Shown: positions 5,543 through 9,022 of the stretch, piece by piece
Layout: every line of letters begins with the position of its first letter
Numbering within the stretch: the first letter of the stretch is position 1
Position numbers and translations under genes: made by a program
NCBI GenBank assembly: GCA_026389415.1
Contig: JAPLHX010000275.1
Coordinates: 1 to 9,022 of the forward strand
Reading direction: 5' to 3'
DNA from: Coprothermobacterota bacterium
Lineage (GTDB): Bacteria; Caldisericota; JANLFM01
DNA length: 9,022 bases
The notes under the pieces: model-generated
What the model was told of the DNA's origin: nothing
Databases searched by the model: none
The model's input: only the letters and a program-made list of their open reading frames with translations

Positions 5543-7830
5543 TGCCAAAAAGCAGTCTGATTGGGCAATCACTGCTACGGGTAGACGGATTGGAGAAAGT
5601 GACCGGACAGACCCGCTTTGCCGCGGACCTCAAAGTACCTGGGTTGATCCACGGCCGTATGTTATTTTCCCGCTTTCCGCATGCTCGGATTTTGGGGATC
5701 GATTGCGCACAAGCGCAGGCTTTGCCGGGCGTGCATGCAGTGCTGACCGCCGCCGATCTGCCGAACCTGCGGCCATTTGGGATAGTTTTTGCTGACCAGG
5801 AGGTGATTGTCAGCCAAAAGGCGCGCTACCTGGGAGACGTGGTGGCGTTGGTGGCCGCGGAGTCTCCCGAAGCAGCGGAAGAAGCCCTCTCGCTGATTGA
5901 AGTCCAATACCAACCTCTGCCGGCTGTTTTTTCGCCGCAAGAAGCCTTGGCGGATTCGGCTCCCTTGATCCACGCGGAAAGGCCGAACAACATTGTCAAC
6001 CACCACAAGGTGCGCAAGGGTGATGTCTCGCTCGGGTTTGCCCAAGCTGACATGATCCTGGAGCGGGAATATCGGACGCAATGGGTCGAGCATGCTTACC
6101 TCGAACTCGAGGCCGTGACTGCTGTATTCCACCACGACCAATTGGAACTGTTCGGATCGATCCAGAACCCATTTTCCACCCAGAGCATGGTAGCCTCAGC
6201 CCTTGGTCTTCCAAGCGAGCAAATCCGTGTGCGACAAACCCCGCTCGGCGGTTCATTTGGGGGCAAAGATGAGGTGATGTATTTGATGGCCGCGCGAGCT
6301 GCCTTGCTTGCGAAAGCGACGCAGCGTCCGGTCCGGATGCAGCACAGCCGCGAGGAATCTTTCCGCGAGAGCTATAAGCGACACCCCTATCAGATGCGCT
6401 ACAAGGTCGGTGCTACCCGCGAAGGGCTGCTGACCGCCATGGAAATCGCCATTTTGGCCGATGCGGGAGCCTATGCCGCTTCTAGTACTTTTGTCACCTG
6501 GCGCTCGGTTGTGCACGCCGCCGGACCATACCGGGTGGAACATGTCAAGACCGACATTACTGCCGTGTATACCAACAACATCTACACCGGAGCGATGCGC
6601 GGATTCGGCACACCCCAGGTGATCTTTGCCGTGGAATCTTTGATGGATGAATTGGCGCAGGAGTTGAAATTACGGCCGGACGAGCTCCGTCGCCGCAACT
6701 TGCTTACAACAGGAACTGTCACCGCTACCGGGCAGTGTCTAAACGACCACCCGGTATCGTTGCGGGACGTGATGGATCGGGCACTGCAAAGCATCGATTA
6801 CGCGCAGAAGATCAACGAGCCGGCCCAGACAGGAACCACCAAGCGCCGCGGCATTGGTTTTGCGATCTCCCACCGTGGTTGCAGTTTGGGCGCAGAAGGG
6901 GTGGACCGGGCGGAAGCCCGGCTTCGGTGGCAGCCCGATGGCACTGTCCTGCTGTCGATTGGTCTCTCCGATAATGGCGCCGGACTCAATACAGTATTGA
7001 GCCAGATCGTGGCGCAGGAGTTGGGGATTGGAACCGAGCAGGTTCGGATGGACGAACCTGACACGACGTTAGTACCCGATGCCGGGTCCACCGTCGCTTC
7101 CCGAGGCACTCTGATGGGTGGAAATGCCGTCAGGGAAGCGGCGATTCATCTTCGGGAGATGTTGTTGGTTTCTGCTTCGCAACTCCTTTCACTTCCGGCG
7201 GAACAACTCAGTTTTGTTGAGGGCAGGGTTTGCTCGAATCTGGATCCATCGCAGGTGGTTTCGCCGGCGGAAGTCGTCGATTGGCTGGCCTCATGCGGGA
7301 AGAGCTTGGAAGCTACCGGATCGTATGAAGCACCGACGGTAGACTGGCAGGAGGAAACGGGTCAAGGTCGAGCGTACTTTACTTATGTGTACGGCTGTCA
7401 GGCAGCGGAGGTCGAAGTGGATCTTTCCACCGGTCAGGTTCGCGTTCTCCATCTGGTTGCTGCGCACGAACTAGGCAGAGCGATCAATCCCGCAACCGCG
7501 AAGGGCCAGATCTATGGCGGCGTGGCGATGGGGTTGGGATACGGATTGCTGGAGGAGCTGGACCTGCACCAGGGCCAGGCTCGCTCCGACAATCTCGACC
7601 GCTATCTCTTGCCTACAACCTGTGACGTTCCGCAAGTTGTGACGCCGATTCTGATCGAGAATCCCGATCCGGCCGGCCCCTATGGCGCCAAAAGCCTGGG
7701 AGAACCGACTAATGAATTGACGGCGGCTGCCATTGCCAATGCCATCAGCCAAGCCACCGGTTTCCGTCTGCGCGAACTGCCATGCGATCTCATAAAAATC
7801 GTTTTGTTACGAACATTAAAGCCGGATTAG
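5542..7830 (+). CDS. Xanthine dehydrogenase/aldehyde oxidase family molybdopterin-binding subunit (second copy)
   Basis: A 762-residue paralogue of the preceding gene, collinear along its whole length (IGQSLLRVDGLEKVTG at the N-terminus; LPGVHAVLTAADLP at 61-74). Molybdopterin contacts are GGSFGGKD 236-243, AMRGFG 351-356 and GSTVASRGT 515-523. The catalytic glutamate is E721 in GAKSLGEP. The usual GQG motif reads DNGAGL (477-482), so the glutamine that normally faces the cofactor is an alanine, whereas the first copy keeps it. The middle-to-C-terminal linker is of ordinary length here. TGATG overlap with the upstream stop and GGAG at 5532-5535, 6 bases before the ATG, indicate translational coupling. 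It may form a heteromer with the first copy or a second enzyme with its own substrate. Its last codons are AT-rich, and the TAG overlaps the stop of the convergent gene. Confidence 0.92.
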   Translation: MPKSSLIGQSLLRVDGLEKVTGQTRFAADLKVPGLIHGRMLFSRFPHARILGIDCAQAQALPGVHAVLTAADLPNLRPFGIVFADQEVIVSQKARYLGDVVALVAAESPEAAEEALSLIEVQYQPLPAVFSPQEALADSAPLIHAERPNNIVNHHKVRKGDVSLGFAQADMILEREYRTQWVEHAYLELEAVTAVFHHDQLELFGSIQNPFSTQSMVASALGLPSEQIRVRQTPLGGSFGGKDEVMYLMAARAALLAKATQRPVRMQHSREESFRESYKRHPYQMRYKVGATREGLLTAMEIAILADAGAYAASSTFVTWRSVVHAAGPYRVEHVKTDITAVYTNNIYTGAMRGFGTPQVIFAVESLMDELAQELKLRPDELRRRNLLTTGTVTATGQCLNDHPVSLRDVMDRALQSIDYAQKINEPAQTGTTKRRGIGFAISHRGCSLGAEGVDRAEARLRWQPDGTVLLSIGLSDNGAGLNTVLSQIVAQELGIGTEQVRMDEPDTTLVPDAGSTVASRGTLMGGNAVREAAIHLREMLLVSASQLLSLPAEQLSFVEGRVCSNLDPSQVVSPAEVVDWLASCGKSLEATGSYEAPTVDWQEETGQGRAYFTYVYGCQAAEVEVDLSTGQVRVLHLVAAHELGRAINPATAKGQIYGGVAMGLGYGLLEELDLHQGQARSDNLDRYLLPTTCDVPQVVTPILIENPDPAGPYGAKSLGEPTNELTAAAIANAISQATGFRLRELPCDLIKIVLLRTLKPD

Positions 7831-8183
7831 CCTTGTTCCGCGGGGACTTCCATGCCTAATTTCCGCCATTGTTCCACCGCAAAACGCAAGTGGGGGATCA
7901 CAATAGAGCCTCCGACGACCAAAGATACGTTCCAAGCCTCCCACATCTCTTGATCGGTCACTTCCAACCGATGGCATTGAATCAAGTGATAGAGGATGCA
8001 ATCGTTGCAGCGGAGGACCATCGAAGCCACCAACCCCAACAATTCCTTCGTCTGCGCAGGTAGCGCACCGGCCCGGTAAGCGGCAGAATCCAATTGGAAA
8101 AACCGCTTGATTTCCAGCGGGCTTGTCTCCAGGATGATGCCGTTCATTTTTTGGCGATAACTCTGAAACTGGTCAATGTTCAT
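7827..8183 (-). CDS. Carboxymuconolactone decarboxylase family protein, AhpD-like
   Basis: A 118-residue, all-helical protein of the CMD/AhpD family. It contains the AhpD catalytic signature E-x11-C-x2-C-x3-H exactly: E47, C59, C62 and H66 (in RCNDCILYHLIQCH). AhpD proteins use the CxxC pair as a thiol redox relay, for example reducing a peroxiredoxin, and form oligomers in the cytoplasm. Keeping the CxxC argues for a redox role rather than true carboxymuconolactone decarboxylation. The downstream part (VSLVVGGSIVIPHLRFAVE, 86-104) is the family's second helical segment with the typical glycine turn. The ATG overlaps the ligase stop (ATGA) and has GGAGGG 3 bases upstream, so it is translated with the ligase. 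No peroxiredoxin gene is visible. The name covers many proteins of unknown substrate. Confidence 0.88.
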   Translation of the reverse strand: MNIDQFQSYRQKMNGIILETSPLEIKRFFQLDSAAYRAGALPAQTKELLGLVASMVLRCNDCILYHLIQCHRLEVTDQEMWEAWNVSLVVGGSIVIPHLRFAVEQWRKLGMEVPAEQG

Positions 8184-9022
8184 AGTCCCTCCGTTTCGTA
8201 TATCCGCCTAGCCGTTTCCAGCGTGTCGATCTCCCCGGAAGCCTTGTCCTGGCGGATTCGTTTGATCCGGGGGAAACGGAGCGCAAACCCGCTATCGTGC
8301 CGATTACTCTTTTGGATCTGGTTGAAAGCTACTTCAATCACCACTTCCGGTTGCACAGTAATCCGCCAGCCTTCATCTCGAATCTTATGGGCAAGAAACC
8401 AAATTGTCATCTGCCCAATCTCTTGATCCGTTAAACCGGAGTACGCCTTGCCGATGATCCGTAATTGGTTTTGCTCGTCGCGCACAGCGAAAACAACATC
8501 GGATAGTAAACCGGCTCGTTTACCGTGACCCCACTCTGCTGCTACGACGATGCAATCCAAGGTGGTCAGTTCTTTTTTGTACTTCAGCCATTGCTTTCCC
8601 CGTTTTCCTGGGGTGTAGATAGAAGTGGGCTCCTTCAAGACAAGACCCTCATTGCCGCGGTTGCGCGATGCCCGGAATGCGCTTTCTACTTCTTCGGCAT
8701 TTTCCACTAGGACCTGATTCGCCCGTTGGATGGATGGGGGAAGGATCAATTGCTCAAGCAAAGCGCGGCGTTGCCGTAAGGGGTGATCGAGCAGACTGGT
8801 TCCTTCGAAATAGAGCAAGTCAAAAGCAAAAAAGGTAACCGGGATCTCCTGCCGCATTTTATCCGCATCAAGCCGGTGCAGCCGCTGCTGGAGAAGGGCA
8901 AAGGGCTGGATCCCGTCTTGGTAAGCCACGATCTCCCCGTCGAGGATGCAGGAATAGGGACATTGAACCGCCGCTTCCTCCAACTCTGGAAAATGCCGGC
9001 CGATCGGTTCCAGATTTCGGGA
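8180..9022 (-). CDS. ATP-dependent DNA ligase (LigB/archaeal-type), 5' end beyond window
   Basis: The C-terminal 280 residues of an ATP-dependent DNA ligase, which seals nicks through enzyme-AMP and DNA-AMP intermediates. The fragment begins at SRNLE, the stretch just after motif I, so the adenylated lysine and any N-terminal DNA-binding domain lie outside. Visible nucleotidyltransferase motifs are LDGEIVAY (III, about residues 27-34), FFAFDLLYFEG (IIIa, from 64), EGLVLKEP (IV, from 125) and WLKYKK (V, from 145). The OB-fold domain then has AAEWGHGKRAG and GFALRFPRIKRIRQDK, wording typical of the archaeal/eukaryal ligase I and mycobacterial LigB group rather than LigD. A TTG at 8983 is an internal leucine codon, since homologous sequence continues upstream of it. 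Its TGA overlaps the AhpD-like start by four bases. Most Bacilli rely on NAD-dependent LigA, so this is probably an accessory repair ligase. Confidence 0.93.
   Translation of the reverse strand, partial: SRNLEPIGRHFPELEEAAVQCPYSCILDGEIVAYQDGIQPFALLQQRLHRLDADKMRQEIPVTFFAFDLLYFEGTSLLDHPLRQRRALLEQLILPPSIQRANQVLVENAEEVESAFRASRNRGNEGLVLKEPTSIYTPGKRGKQWLKYKKELTTLDCIVVAAEWGHGKRAGLLSDVVFAVRDEQNQLRIIGKAYSGLTDQEIGQMTIWFLAHKIRDEGWRITVQPEVVIEVAFNQIQKSNRHDSGFALRFPRIKRIRQDKASGEIDTLETARRIYETEGL

Noticed and set aside
5662..6141. A 159-codon minus-strand frame inside the second molybdenum gene
   Set aside because: It is the antisense shadow of the N-terminal hammerhead domain, with no family signature.
3350..7830. 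Carbon monoxide dehydrogenase (CoxL) identity
   Set aside because: The CoxL active-site loops AYRCSFR or AYRGAGR are absent; both proteins read MRGFG there, as in the xanthine dehydrogenase/aldehyde oxidase branch.
3350..7830. One large subunit split into two genes, as in nicotinate dehydrogenase NdhL/NdhM
   Set aside because: Each protein is full length and has its own complete set of N- and C-terminal cofactor motifs, so they are paralogues rather than halves.
8981..8983. TTG as the ligase start codon
   Set aside because: Ligase-like sequence (SRNLE...FPE) continues in frame upstream to the window edge, so this is an internal leucine.
8180..9022. LigD-type ligase of bacterial end joining
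   Set aside because: The ALRFPRIKRIRQDK C-terminal block and AEWGHGKR stretch fit the LigB/archaeal group, and no LigD primase or phosphoesterase domain is visible in the window.

Overview
This window reads as chromosomal DNA of a Gram-positive bacterium in or near the Bacilli. The support is a YtxH-type small stress protein, strong AGGAGG-type ribosome binding sites, sigma-A-like promoters and a Bacillus-like topoisomerase III. Base composition is moderately GC-rich. An archaeal/LigB-style ATP-dependent DNA ligase and a pair of molybdenum hydroxylase subunits would suit a thermophilic or soil Bacilli lineage, such as the Thermoactinomycetaceae or Alicyclobacillaceae. That placement is inference and no sequence search was possible. 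There are no tRNA or rRNA genes, insertion sequences, CRISPR arrays or phage genes, and no gene-free stretch longer than about 120 bases.

Layout, left to right. (1) Positions 1-2189, minus strand: topB, DNA topoisomerase III, running off the left edge near its C-terminus. It has a promoter-like element very close to its start codon, with a perfect palindrome over the -10. (2) Positions 2309-2569, plus strand: a YtxH-domain membrane protein divergent from topB, followed by a 25-base tandem duplication and a strong hairpin terminator. (3) Positions 2643-3266, minus strand: a secreted or membrane-anchored protein with an NlpC/P60- or LRAT-like papain-fold signature, convergent with ytxH and sharing its terminator. 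(4) Positions 3350-7830, plus strand: two full-length molybdopterin-binding subunits of the xanthine dehydrogenase/aldehyde oxidase family, overlapping by one base (TGATG). No FAD or 2Fe-2S subunit gene lies beside them in the window. (5) Positions 7827-9022, minus strand: an AhpD-like (carboxymuconolactone decarboxylase family) protein, coupled by an ATGA overlap to the gene upstream of it, an ATP-dependent DNA ligase that runs off the right edge. The AhpD-like stop codon overlaps the end of the second molybdenum subunit gene.

How the genes work together. The two molybdenum subunits almost certainly form one expression unit and probably one enzyme or two related hydroxylases. They must borrow electron-transfer subunits and cofactor-maturation proteins encoded elsewhere. 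The divergent promoters between the papain-fold gene and the molybdenum operon appear to share one -35 core, so the two units may respond together. The ligase and AhpD-like genes are translationally coupled. The topB and ytxH genes are a divergent housekeeping/stress pair with no obvious functional link to the rest.

The observations most worth following are the orphan tandem molybdenum subunits, the single-cysteine papain-fold secreted protein, the shared -35 divergent promoter with a possible leaderless leader ORF, and the ligase/AhpD pairing.
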